The position numbers were made by a program, and so were the translations under genes. The notes below the pieces were generated by a model that did no database searches, was not told where the DNA came from, and saw nothing but the letters and a program-made list of their open reading frames with translations. A stretch of 29,709 bases of DNA, taken from positions 1-29,709 of the forward strand of contig JAHBAN010000206.1 in NCBI GenBank assembly GCA_018500075.1, given 5' to 3'. Numbering within the stretch: the stretch's first letter is position 1; every line of letters begins with the position of its first letter. The stretch comes from Flavobacteriia bacterium (GTDB lineage: Bacteria > Bacteroidota > Bacteroidia > Flavobacteriales > Flavobacteriaceae). Below are positions 15,281 to 23,109 of the stretch, in pieces.

Positions 15281-16443
15281 CAGTTGCTCCCTCCTGTTGG
15301 CGTGGTTGTGGTCCGGCGCAGCTCGTTGAGCGGCAGATAAGGCACAACGCCCCCTTGCCCGCTCGCATTACCGTCGAGGATGATTTTATCAACGTTGCCA
15401 AGCACTTCTTCCATTGTCTCCAGATAGAGACGCTTGCGTGTCACCTCTGGCGCTTTGGAATACTCGCTCAGAACAGCGGTAAAGCGGCTGGCTTCACCCT
15501 GGGCTTCGTTCACAACTTGGGCACGGTAGCCTTCCGCCTCTTCAAGCACCTGCGCAGACTCACCACGCGCCGCCGCAAGGACAGTGTTGGCATAGGCATC
15601 AGCCTGCTTTTCAAGCCGGTCACGGTCTTGCTCGGCCGATTGCACGGCAAAGAAAGCCTGCTTCACTTCTTCGGGCGGATCGGCCTTGTCAAAGTTCACC
15701 CGCACAATGTTCACACCGCTGCTGTAGCTGTCGAGCGTTGACTGGATGAGGTCTTTCAAACGGTCCGCAATAGGGCCGCGATCACGGTTGAGGATCGGAG
15801 CAAGCTCGCTTTGCGCAATAATCTCGCGCATGGCCGATTCCGAAACAGCGCGGATGGTTGTTTGAGGCTCACGCAGGTTGAAGAGGAAGTCTTCGGCGTT
15901 GTTGATGTTCCAGACCACTTGGAAGTCGATATCGACGATGTTTTCATCCCCGGTCAACATAAGGCCCGCGTCGGCCCCCGTGCCCCCACCGATATCTTCG
16001 GTGTTTTCACGTGTCACAGGCATGACTTCCGCCGTCACAACAGGCCAGGGCGCAAAGTTAAGGCCCGGTCCGCCCACGCAGGGGCTGTTACATTCGCCCA
16101 GAAACAGCTCAACCGACTGCTCTTCGGGCTTCACAGTGTAAAAACTCTGGAAAAGCCAGAGCGCCACCGCCACCAAAAGGCCAAGGCCGATTGTGCCACG
16201 GTTCAAAGCAGGGCCACCGTCGCCGCCTTGGCCGCCGCCACGGTTGCCACCAGAGCCGCCACCGCGACCGCCCATCAGAACGCGCAGTTGCTCCTGACCT
16301 TTTTTCATCAATTCGTCGATTTCAGGGATCGGCGAAGGCTCCTCGCCCGAAGGCCTGCGCCCGCCGTTGGGCCGCTGGTCGCGCCCGTCATCCCCGTTGT
16401 CGTTTCCGCCGCCGCCCCATGGGCCGCCAGAATTACCCGCCAT
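15280..16443 (-). CDS. hflK: FtsH protease activity modulator HflK
   Basis: A 387-residue HflK. The N terminus is cytoplasmic, Gly/Asn/Asp-rich and probably disordered (residues 1-80, with GGRGGGSGGNRGGGQGG), followed by one membrane helix (84-103, TIGLGLLVAVALWLFQSFYT) and the SPFH domain starting VKPEEQSVELFLG. The helical stalk (about 240-330) and the C-terminal LYLETMEEVLGNVDKIILDG motif are typical. It assembles with HflC around FtsH. ATG at 16443 has GAGGGG about 10 bases upstream. It heads the hflK-hflC-DUF2065 operon. Confidence 0.95.
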   Translation of the reverse strand: MAGNSGGPWGGGGNDNGDDGRDQRPNGGRRPSGEEPSPIPEIDELMKKGQEQLRVLMGGRGGGSGGNRGGGQGGDGGPALNRGTIGLGLLVAVALWLFQSFYTVKPEEQSVELFLGECNSPCVGGPGLNFAPWPVVTAEVMPVTRENTEDIGGGTGADAGLMLTGDENIVDIDFQVVWNINNAEDFLFNLREPQTTIRAVSESAMREIIAQSELAPILNRDRGPIADRLKDLIQSTLDSYSSGVNIVRVNFDKADPPEEVKQAFFAVQSAEQDRDRLEKQADAYANTVLAAARGESAQVLEEAEGYRAQVVNEAQGEASRFTAVLSEYSKAPEVTRKRLYLETMEEVLGNVDKIILDGNASGQGGVVPYLPLNELRRTTTTPTGGSN

Positions 16444-16531
16444 CTACAGATTTCCCCTCTGTTTAAAGTCTTTAAGACGCTATGTCCTAACTTGTGTGCC
16501 CCTGCCACTATTTCAACCCTTTTGGTAAGGA

Positions 16532-17887
16532 TTAAGAGCGCCGCACAGGCTCTTTCATTGTGACAAGCTCTTCGCTCATCGTCGGGTGCACCGCAACCGT
16601 GCGGTCAAAGTCTTCCTTTGTTGCTCCCATCTTAACAGCAATCCCGGCCAGCTGGATCATTTCGCCGGCGCCCGGCGCGACAATATGACAGCCCAGAACC
16701 TTGCGGCTCGCCTGCGACACAACAAGCTTCATCAGGACCCGATCGGCGCGCCCCGCAAAGCTCTGCTGCATCGGCTTGAACGAGGTGCAATAGACCTCGA
16801 TCGGCTCCTGCGCGCGCGCCTCTTCCTCGCTTAAGCCCACAGTGCCCATCTCGGGCTGAGTGAAAATAGCCGTCGGGATCAGCGCGTGATCGGGCTTTGT
16901 CGGATGACCGTTGAACACCGTCTCCACAAAAGCCATGCCCTCGCGGATCGCCACAGGCGTCAGGTTCACACGGTCCGTCACATCGCCCACGGCATATACA
17001 CTTGGCACTTTGGTCTGGCTGTAGTCATCCACCAGAACCTCGCCCTTGCGGCCCAGCGCGACGCCAATAGCCTCAAGCCCCATGTCTTCGGTGTTGGGGG
17101 CGCGGCCCGTGGCAAACATGACCTGTTCAAAAACCTCGTCATCCCCGTTGGTCGAGATCACACGGACACCGCCATCAACCTTCTCCATCTCAAGCACATT
17201 CGTGCCCAGATGCAGCTTCACTCCGTTCTGGATCATCTCCTCAGAGACCAGCCCGCGCGCCTCGTCGTCAAAGCCGCGCAGGATTTGTGCGCCACGGTAA
17301 TACTGTGTCACATCCACGCCCAGACCGTTCAAAATGCCGGCAAATTCGCAGGCAATATAGCCCCCGCCAAGGATCAGCATGGATTTGGGCAAGCGCTCCA
17401 GATGGAAAATCTCGTTTGAGGTGATGGCGTGTTCTGCGCCCTTGATGGCAGGCTTCACAGGCCGCCCGCCCATGGCAAGCAGGATATGCTTGGCGCTCTT
17501 GCGTGTGCCGTCCGACAGCTCGACCTCATGGGCGCCCACCACGCGCGCGCGCGCATCATAACTCTCAACACCGTTTGTCTTGAGAATACCGCGATAAACA
17601 TTTTCCAGACGGTCAAGCTCCGCGTGAAGCTTGGTCTTGAACATATCCCAGTCAAACGCCCCGAGGCTCACATCCCAACCATAAGCCTGCGCATCCGAAA
17701 TCGCGCCGGGAAACTCGCTGGCAAAGACCATAAGTTTCTTGGGCACACATCCACGGATCACACAGGTGCCGCCGTAGCGGTCCTCCTCGGCCAAAGCCAC
17801 CTTCGCACCGCCCTGCGCTGCCACCCTTGCCGCGCGCACACCGCCCGAACCGCCGCCAATGACAAAAAGATCATAATCAAAGCTCAT
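16532..17887 (-). CDS. gor: Glutathione-disulfide reductase
   Basis: A 451-residue FAD-dependent pyridine-nucleotide disulfide oxidoreductase that reduces GSSG with NADPH. The FAD-binding GGGSGG is at 11-16, the redox-active disulfide is C42/C47 in GGTCVIRGC, and the second Rossmann fold is ILGGGYIACEFAG with arginines in QYYRGAQILRGFD, which suit NADPH. The C-terminal dimer-interface active site is H434-P-T with E439. The sequence as a whole fits Gor better than dihydrolipoyl dehydrogenase or mercuric reductase. It starts 10 bases after the rpiA stop, forming an rpiA-gor operon: the pentose phosphate pathway supplies the NADPH that Gor uses. Confidence 0.95.
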   Translation of the reverse strand: MSFDYDLFVIGGGSGGVRAARVAAQGGAKVALAEEDRYGGTCVIRGCVPKKLMVFASEFPGAISDAQAYGWDVSLGAFDWDMFKTKLHAELDRLENVYRGILKTNGVESYDARARVVGAHEVELSDGTRKSAKHILLAMGGRPVKPAIKGAEHAITSNEIFHLERLPKSMLILGGGYIACEFAGILNGLGVDVTQYYRGAQILRGFDDEARGLVSEEMIQNGVKLHLGTNVLEMEKVDGGVRVISTNGDDEVFEQVMFATGRAPNTEDMGLEAIGVALGRKGEVLVDDYSQTKVPSVYAVGDVTDRVNLTPVAIREGMAFVETVFNGHPTKPDHALIPTAIFTQPEMGTVGLSEEEARAQEPIEVYCTSFKPMQQSFAGRADRVLMKLVVSQASRKVLGCHIVAPGAGEMIQLAGIAVKMGATKEDFDRTVAVHPTMSEELVTMKEPVRRS

Positions 17888-17897
17888 GCCGCATTCC

Positions 17898-18686
17898 TCA
17901 GTCCATCAAATCGGTGAATAAATTGTCGTCTTCCAAAAAGTCGAGCCTGTCGGTCTCGACAGTTCCTGCGTTGATATCGCGGATCTCGACCCGACCGTCG
18001 CCATAGCCCACAACAACCTTGTCGCAGATATCCAGAAACAGCCCGTTTTCCACAACACCCGGAATCTGGTTCATCACAAGGCCCAGCTGGCGGGGGTTGC
18101 CGATACGGCCCAGATGCAGATCAAGGATGTGGTTCCCCTCATCCGTAATGTAGGGCACATCGCCGTTCATTCTGAGTGTTGTGCTGCGCCCGAGCACATC
18201 CATGCTCACAAGCGTCTCCTCGATCAGCGCCTTGGTTGTCTGCCAGCCAAACGGGATGACTTCCAGCGGCAGAGGAAAGGCCCCGAGCCGCTCGACCTCC
18301 TTGCCCACATCGGCAATCACGATCATCTGGTCGCTGGCCGTCGCCACGATCTTTTCCTGCAACAGCGCGCCGCCGCCGCCCTTGATCAGGTTCAACTCGC
18401 CGTCAAATTCGTCGGCCCCGTCAATCGTCAGGTCCAGCCACTTGGCCTCATCCAGACTGATCACATCAATGCCCACATCCCGCGCCAGCTCGGCTGTGCG
18501 CGCGCTGGTCGGCACGCCGCGGATCTTGAGGCCGTCTTCGCGCACCATCTCGCCAAGACAGCGCACAAGCCAGGCCGCCGTGCTCCCGGTGCCCAGCCCG
18601 ACGCGCATCCCGTCTTCGACAAACTCTGCCGCGCGTTTGGCGGCGACAAATTTGGCCTTATCAATCGGTGAAAGTTCTCCGCTCAT
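17898..18686 (-). CDS. rpiA: Ribose-5-phosphate isomerase A
   Basis: A 262-residue RpiA interconverting ribose 5-phosphate and ribulose 5-phosphate. The substrate-binding loops GLGTGSTA (30-37) and DGADEFD (89-95) and the catalytic segment KGGGGALLQEK (102-112, with E111 as the likely base) are intact. The ATG at 18686 gives the family N terminus MSGELSPIDKAKFVAAKRAAEF; in-frame upstream codons run through the palindrome cluster and are not protein-like. The ribosome site is weak (GGGG about 6-7 bases upstream). gor follows after 10 bases. The divergent GST gene starts 176 bases away. Confidence 0.95.
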   Translation of the reverse strand: MSGELSPIDKAKFVAAKRAAEFVEDGMRVGLGTGSTAAWLVRCLGEMVREDGLKIRGVPTSARTAELARDVGIDVISLDEAKWLDLTIDGADEFDGELNLIKGGGGALLQEKIVATASDQMIVIADVGKEVERLGAFPLPLEVIPFGWQTTKALIEETLVSMDVLGRSTTLRMNGDVPYITDEGNHILDLHLGRIGNPRQLGLVMNQIPGVVENGLFLDICDKVVVGYGDGRVEIRDINAGTVETDRLDFLEDDNLFTDLMD

Positions 18687-18735
18687 GGCAGCCCCGCTTC
18701 TATCCGCTAGACCGCTTATAGAAAACTTGTGGCCA

Positions 18736-18824
18736 AGGTGCGAGGGGGCGCACCTGTTTTCTTGCAAGAAAACAGACCGCAAAATTACAATTTTGCGCGC
18801 CCGCTTGGTCAAATGTCGCATTTG
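18736..18824. repeat. Cluster of four consecutive palindromes between rpiA and the GST gene
   Basis: Four dyads lie head to tail: AGGTGCG/CGCACCT with loop AGGGGG (18736-18755); a 22-base perfect palindrome with half-site CTGTTTTCTTG (18754-18775), sharing two bases with the first; CGCAAAATT/AATTTTGCG around AC (18778-18797); and CAAATG/CATTTG around TCG (18810-18824). They fill the middle of the divergent promoter region. Each could be an RNA hairpin in transcripts from either side, or a protein site. At least one reading frame on each strand is stop-free through the cluster, as seen in some dispersed palindromic elements. I see no second copy in the window. Confidence 0.7.
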
Positions 18825-18862
18825 TCTGCTGCGTCTTCTTTGGCGGGCTTTAAACTCGCCTG

Positions 18863-19561
18863 ATGACATACCGCCTGCATTACGCCCCCGACAACGCCTC
18901 GCTGATCATCCGCCTTGCGCTGGAAGAGCTTGGCCAACCCTATGAAACCCTGCTGGTCGAGCGCGCCCGCAACGCCCAGCAAAGCGCCGCCTATCTCGCG
19001 CTCAACCCGAACGGCCTTATTCCCACGCTGGAAACCCCTCATGGCGCAGTCTTTGAGACGGGCGCGATACTGCTCTGGCTCTGCGACACGCACGCAAAGC
19101 TCGCCCCCGCGCCCGACAGCGCCGCGCGCGGTGATTTTCTCAAATGGCTGTTCTTTACTTCAAACACCCTCCACAGCGAGTTGCGAATGCTGTTTTATCC
19201 CGCCAAATACATCGGCGAGGCCCCCGCAGAGCAAACCGCCCTACGCTTGGGGCTGCAAAAGAGCTTGGCGGCCCATTTGCAAAAGCTCGACAGGCTGGCC
19301 CGCGAGGGCCACCCGTGGTTTGCCGCCCCCGCACCAAGCGCGCTCGATCTCTATGTCGTCACGCTGCTGCGCTGGCTTGCGCTCTACCCAAAAGACGGCG
19401 CGCGCTGGTTTTCGCTCTCTGACACGCCGCATTTGTATAGATTAGCGTCTCAAGTCGAGTGCCGCGCCAGCGTTCAAGCCGCTATCAAGGCCGAGGGCCT
19501 CGGCCCCACACCTTTCACACAACCAACATATGCCACCCCACCAGAAGGATCGGCCACCTGA
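18863..19561 (+). CDS. Glutathione S-transferase family protein
   Basis: A 232-residue GST. The N-terminal thioredoxin-like domain (about 1-80) starts YRLHYAPDNASLIIRLALEELGQPYE and contains NPNGLIPTLETPHG (the cis-Pro) and FETGAILLWL (the Glu-Thr/Ser pair binding glutathione). The helical C-terminal domain carries the N-capping box PSALDLYVVTLLRW. The presumed catalytic Ser/Tyr cannot be fixed; N11/S13 are in place. The substrate is unknown. ATG 18863 has no clear Shine-Dalgarno. Its TGA overlaps the ATG of the serine dehydratase gene by one base, so the two are coupled. Confidence 0.88.
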   Translation: MTYRLHYAPDNASLIIRLALEELGQPYETLLVERARNAQQSAAYLALNPNGLIPTLETPHGAVFETGAILLWLCDTHAKLAPAPDSAARGDFLKWLFFTSNTLHSELRMLFYPAKYIGEAPAEQTALRLGLQKSLAAHLQKLDRLAREGHPWFAAPAPSALDLYVVTLLRWLALYPKDGARWFSLSDTPHLYRLASQVECRASVQAAIKAEGLGPTPFTQPTYATPPEGSAT

Positions 19562-20937
19562 TGTTTCTCTCTGTTTTTGAAATGTTCAAAGTGGGCATTG
19601 GCCCCTCCTCGTCCCATACGATGGGGCCGATGGTCGCCGCCGCGCGCTTTCTGGACCTGATGCGCGCCTCGCCCTTCGAGTTTGCGGGCCTCAAAGGCAG
19701 CCTGCACGGCTCACTCGCCTTCACAGGCGTCGGCCACGCAACCGACCGCGCCACCATTCTGGGCCTCGCAGGCTTTGTCCCCGAAACCTATGATCACGAG
19801 GCAGCCGAGGCCGTGCTTGAAGCCATCCGCGACAGCCACAGCATCACGCCTGCGGGCTTGCCCACGCTCACGTTCTCGCCCAAGGATGATCTTGTGTTTG
19901 ACTACGGCCCCGCCCTTCCGGGGCACGCCAACGGCATGGTCCTGAAGGCCACCGATGCGCAGGGCGATGTGATCCTGAGCGAGACTTACTATTCCATCGG
20001 CGGCGGCTTCGTGCTCACAGCCGATGAACACGCCCAGGGCAAGGCCACCGACGATGACGGCCCGCCCATCCCCTATCCGTTCAAATCTGCCGCGGAAATG
20101 CTGCAAATGTGCAAGACATCGGGCAAAACAATTGCCGAGATGAAACGCGACAATGAAATCGCCCGCGGCGGCCATGACAATCTGCGCACAGGCACAGCCC
20201 GCCTCTGGCAGGTGATGAACGACTGTATCAACCGTGGCCTTGAAACAGAGGGCGAGCTGCCCGGTGGCCTCTTTGTAAAGCGCCGCGCCAAAGGCATCCA
20301 CGATGCTCTCTTGGCCGAGCGCGGCATGAACCAGCGCGCACCACATACTATCAACGACTGGATGAGCACCTACGCCATGGCCGTCAACGAAGAGAACGCC
20401 GCCGGCGGGCAAGTCGTCACCGCGCCGACCAATGGCGCGGCTGGGGTCATGCCCGCCGTCATCCGCTACTGGCTCGACCATGTGCCGGGCGCCAGCGAGT
20501 CCAAGGTCGAAGATTTCCTGCTCACCGCCGCCGCCATCGGCGGGCTGGTAAAGTTCAACGCTTCCATTTCGGGCGCCGAGGCCGGCTGTCAGGCCGAGGT
20601 CGGCTCTGCTGCCGCCATGGCCGCTGCGGGGCTTTGTGCTGTCATGGGCGGCACGCCCGAACAGGTCGAGAACGCAGCGGAGATTGCGCTTGAGCATCAC
20701 TTGGGCATGACCTGCGACCCCGTCAAAGGCCTTGTGCAGGTGCCCTGCATCGAGCGCAACGGTCTGGGCGCAATCAAGGCGGTCTCTGCCGCCTCTCTGG
20801 CGCTGCGCGGCGATGGCACACACCTTGTGCCGCTGGATGCCTGTATCGAAACCATGCGCCAGACGGGGCTAGACATGAGCGAGAAATACAAAGAAACCTC
20901 GCTCGGCGGCCTCGCCGTCAACGTGCCCAACTGCTGA
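19561..20937 (+). CDS. sdaA: Iron-sulfur L-serine dehydratase (L-serine ammonia-lyase)
   Basis: A 458-residue single-chain enzyme converting L-serine to pyruvate and ammonia with a [4Fe-4S] cluster. The beta domain begins FEMFKVGIGPSSSHTMGPM (P-loop-like SSSHT). The cluster cysteines are C343 (GAEAGCQAEVGS), C385 (GMTCDPV) and C396 (QVPCIERNG), the same numbers as in the Legionella enzyme. The protein ends ...VNVPNC, so its last residue is C458, the tail cysteine that occupies the fourth iron in the Legionella structure. ATG 19561 overlaps the GST stop; AGAAGG is 12 bases upstream. An in-frame extension to 19459 only reads through the GST gene. Confidence 0.96.
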   Translation: MFLSVFEMFKVGIGPSSSHTMGPMVAAARFLDLMRASPFEFAGLKGSLHGSLAFTGVGHATDRATILGLAGFVPETYDHEAAEAVLEAIRDSHSITPAGLPTLTFSPKDDLVFDYGPALPGHANGMVLKATDAQGDVILSETYYSIGGGFVLTADEHAQGKATDDDGPPIPYPFKSAAEMLQMCKTSGKTIAEMKRDNEIARGGHDNLRTGTARLWQVMNDCINRGLETEGELPGGLFVKRRAKGIHDALLAERGMNQRAPHTINDWMSTYAMAVNEENAAGGQVVTAPTNGAAGVMPAVIRYWLDHVPGASESKVEDFLLTAAAIGGLVKFNASISGAEAGCQAEVGSAAAMAAAGLCAVMGGTPEQVENAAEIALEHHLGMTCDPVKGLVQVPCIERNGLGAIKAVSAASLALRGDGTHLVPLDACIETMRQTGLDMSEKYKETSLGGLAVNVPNC

Positions 20938-20950
20938 ACAGCAGGCTCGC

Positions 20951-20986
20951 CCGCCCATCTGGCCCGCTATCTGGCCCACAGTCTGG
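20951..20986. repeat. 12-bp degenerate tandem repeat, three units
   Basis: CCGCCCATCTGG, CCCGCTATCTGG and CCCACAGTCTGG follow directly on one another in the gap between sdaA and the first exporter gene. The shared core is TCTGGCCC. A related 12-bp repeat with core ACTGGCC lies on the other side of the exporter gene (21971-22025). Confidence 0.6.
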
Positions 20987-21007
20987 CGTCGCTTTTGAGC
21001 CAGACTG
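20979..21007. other. Perfect 9-bp inverted repeat after sdaA
   Basis: CAGTCTGGC (20979-20987), part of the last 12-bp unit, pairs exactly with GCCAGACTG (20999-21007) across an 11-base loop containing TTTT. No T run follows, so it is not a canonical terminator. The right arm recurs upstream of the second exporter gene (22135-22143). It may be an operator or a stabilising hairpin at the sdaA mRNA end. Confidence 0.5.
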
Positions 21008-21049
21008 CACAGCCACAGCCCTTAGCCTGTGCCAAAAACAGGACCGCTC

Positions 21050-21973
21050 ATGCAAGACCGCACCACCCTTGGCATCGCCTTCATGGTTGCCTTCGCCCTC
21101 ATCGCCCCGGGCATGGACGCTTTCGCCAAAGCCACGCCCGATTACATCCCCGTCATGGAAATCCTCGGCTTCCGCTTTGGTCTCCAGAGTCTGCTGCTGC
21201 TCCCTGTCGCGGCCTATCTCGGGTGTCTTGACTGGCCCCGCAGATCCGATGTCGGCCTGCACCTCGTCCGCGGCTTTCTGATCATGGCCGCGACCGGCCT
21301 CTTCTTTGCCGCCGTGCGCGAAATGCCCTTGGCCAATGCCATCGCGATCTTCTTTGTCGAGCCGTTTATTCTCACGCTGCTTGGCGGGCTGTTTCTGGGC
21401 GAGGCTGTCGGCGCGCGGCGTATTCTGGCCTGTGCGGTCGGCTTTGGCGGCGCGCTCCTTGTGATCCAACCGAGCTTTTCCGAGCTTGGTCTCGTCGCGC
21501 TCTACCCGCTGGGCACAGCGCTTTGCTTTGCGCTCTACATGGTCATGACCCGCTCCATGGCCCAGCGCCTCAGCCCGATCACCCTGCAAGCCTATACCGC
21601 CATTGCCGCCAGCGCATTGATCCTGCCCCTGCTCGTTGCCTTTGACGGCACAGGCCACCCCGCCCTTGACCCCACCATGCCCGAGCGCTTTGCGCTGGTC
21701 ATGCTTTTTGGCGTGGGCATTGTCTCCACCATCTCGCATCTTTTCATCAGCCTCGCGCTCAAATTTGCCCCCGCCGCCACCATCGCGCCGCTGCAATACC
21801 TCGAGATCGTCGCCGCCACGGCCCTAGGCTACTTTGTCTTCGGCGACATCCCCGACGCGCTCACCTTCCTCGGCATCGCCATCATCGTCAGCGCGGGCCT
21901 TTATGTCTTTGCCCGCGAGCGCCGCGCCGAACAGGTCTTGGCCGTGCAGCTTGACGTGCCACATACCCCCTGA
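21050..21973 (+). CDS. DMT superfamily transporter (EamA domain), copy 1
   Basis: A 307-residue membrane protein with about ten hydrophobic helices in two EamA repeats. FAKATPDYIPVMEILGFRFGLQSLLLLPV in the first helices and REMPLANAIAIFFVEPFILTLLGGLFLGEAVGARR are typical of RhaT/RarD-like and S-adenosylmethionine-type DMT exporters; the substrate is unknown. ATG 21050 has AGGA 6 bases upstream; an upstream GTG at 21029 lacks support. It is paralogous to the next gene (PLANAIAI/PLADAIAI, LLVIQPSFSELG/LFVIQPSFASVG), so the pair arose by tandem duplication. 12-bp repeats flank it; the downstream one starts at its own stop codon. Confidence 0.9.
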   Translation: MQDRTTLGIAFMVAFALIAPGMDAFAKATPDYIPVMEILGFRFGLQSLLLLPVAAYLGCLDWPRRSDVGLHLVRGFLIMAATGLFFAAVREMPLANAIAIFFVEPFILTLLGGLFLGEAVGARRILACAVGFGGALLVIQPSFSELGLVALYPLGTALCFALYMVMTRSMAQRLSPITLQAYTAIAASALILPLLVAFDGTGHPALDPTMPERFALVMLFGVGIVSTISHLFISLALKFAPAATIAPLQYLEIVAATALGYFVFGDIPDALTFLGIAIIVSAGLYVFARERRAEQVLAVQLDVPHTP

Positions 21974-22025
21974 CGCAGGCCCTGACACCGGCTCTGAAAC
22001 TGGCCTTGATACTGGCCCGGACACC
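21971..22025. repeat. 12-bp tandem repeat containing the exporter stop codon
   Basis: Starting at the stop of the first exporter gene, units of 12 bases run TGACGCAGGCCC, TGACACCGGCTC, TGAAACTGGCCT and TGATACTGGCCC, then a diverged GGACACC. Because 12 is a multiple of three, TGA returns in the gene's own frame four times. The other strand reads as a Ser-Gly/Pro-Val tetrapeptide repeat in one frame, but nothing supports it as protein. Confidence 0.65.
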
Positions 22026-22122
22026 CTGCGCCTCCCCCTACCTGAGCGGGTTAGCGCCGCCCCTGCGCGCCCCACCCACAGGGTCATTTTGCCCGCGTCA
22101 CGGCGCTCTGGGATAGGATAAT

Positions 22123-22135
22123 CAACTTTAAGTTG
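22123..22135. promoter_or_regulatory. Small palindrome upstream of the second exporter gene
   Basis: CAACTT and AAGTTG flank a single T. It lies 33 bases before the start of the second exporter, just after GATAAT (22116-22121), which could be a -10 element, though no good -35 is seen. The adjacent GCCAGACTGG (22135-22144) shares nine bases with the hairpin arm upstream of the first exporter. Confidence 0.35.
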
Positions 22136-22167
22136 CCAGACTGGCGGGCGCGCTCTAGCCTTGCCTT

Positions 22168-23109
22168 ATGTCAAAAGACAAACCCCTTCTTGGCATCCTG
22201 TTGATGCTCGGTTTCTGCCTCGTCGCCCCGCTCGGAGACGCTGTGGCAAAACTCATCGGACAAAGCGTTGCTCTTGGTCCGATGCTCCTGATCCGGTTTG
22301 GCGCTCAGGTGGTCCTGCTCGCGCCCTTTATCGTGCTTTCGCTGCGGCCTTGGCGGCTATCGCCCCGTGCTCTTGGGTTCTGCGGCCTGCGCACAGCGCT
22401 TCACATGGCCGGGATCGGCCTCATGTTTACCGCCCTGCGCCATATGCCACTGGCCGACGCCATCGCCATCGCCTTTGTGCTGCCCTTTCTCAATCTGCTC
22501 CTTGGCCGCCTGCTGCTCAAGGAAACAGTCGGCCCCGCCCGCCTTCTGGCCTGTATTGTCGGCTTCACCGGCACGCTCTTTGTGATCCAGCCGAGCTTTG
22601 CCAGCGTTGGCTGGTATGCCGTCCTGCCCCTGCTCGTCGCGGTTCTGTTCTCGGGCTTCATGCTCATCACCCGCCATATCGCCGAAGAAACAGACCCGAT
22701 CGGGCTGCAATTCGTCTCGGGTCTTATGGCCACATCGGTCTTGCTTCCGCTCTTTGCTCTGGGCGGCGCCGCAGAGATCGCCGAGCTAAAATGGAGCCTT
22801 CCCAACAGCTATGAATGGAGCCTGCTTCTCGCGGTCGGAGCGCTTGGCACCTTGGCACATCTCTTGATGACATGGTCCCTGCGCCACGCGCCTTCCGCCA
22901 CAGTCAGCCCGATCCAATATGTCGAAATCCCGATCGCCGCGCTCATTGGTCTCGCGATATTCTCGGAGCTGCCCAACGCTCTGGCCGCTTTCGGCATGAG
23001 CCTCACAATTGCTGCGGGCCTGTTTACAATGCTCTTTGAGGAGGCCAAACGGCGGCGCTCTGCAAAAGCTCTGTCACAACCGCTCTCAGTTCAGACCGCG
23101 GCAGAATAA
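22168..23109 (+). CDS. DMT superfamily transporter (EamA domain), copy 2
   Basis: A 313-residue, roughly ten-helix EamA protein paralogous to the gene just upstream. It begins LLGILLMLGFCLVAPLGDAVAKLIG, has the RHMPLADAIAIAFVLPFLNLLLGRLLLKETVG block between the first-repeat helices and ends with a basic cytoplasmic tail (FEEAKRRRSAKALSQPLS). The substrate is unknown. No Shine-Dalgarno is visible before ATG 22168. The last 86 bases overlap, tail to tail, the thiamine pyrophosphokinase gene; both frames are open through the overlap. Confidence 0.9.
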   Translation: MSKDKPLLGILLMLGFCLVAPLGDAVAKLIGQSVALGPMLLIRFGAQVVLLAPFIVLSLRPWRLSPRALGFCGLRTALHMAGIGLMFTALRHMPLADAIAIAFVLPFLNLLLGRLLLKETVGPARLLACIVGFTGTLFVIQPSFASVGWYAVLPLLVAVLFSGFMLITRHIAEETDPIGLQFVSGLMATSVLLPLFALGGAAEIAELKWSLPNSYEWSLLLAVGALGTLAHLLMTWSLRHAPSATVSPIQYVEIPIAALIGLAIFSELPNALAAFGMSLTIAAGLFTMLFEEAKRRRSAKALSQPLSVQTAAE

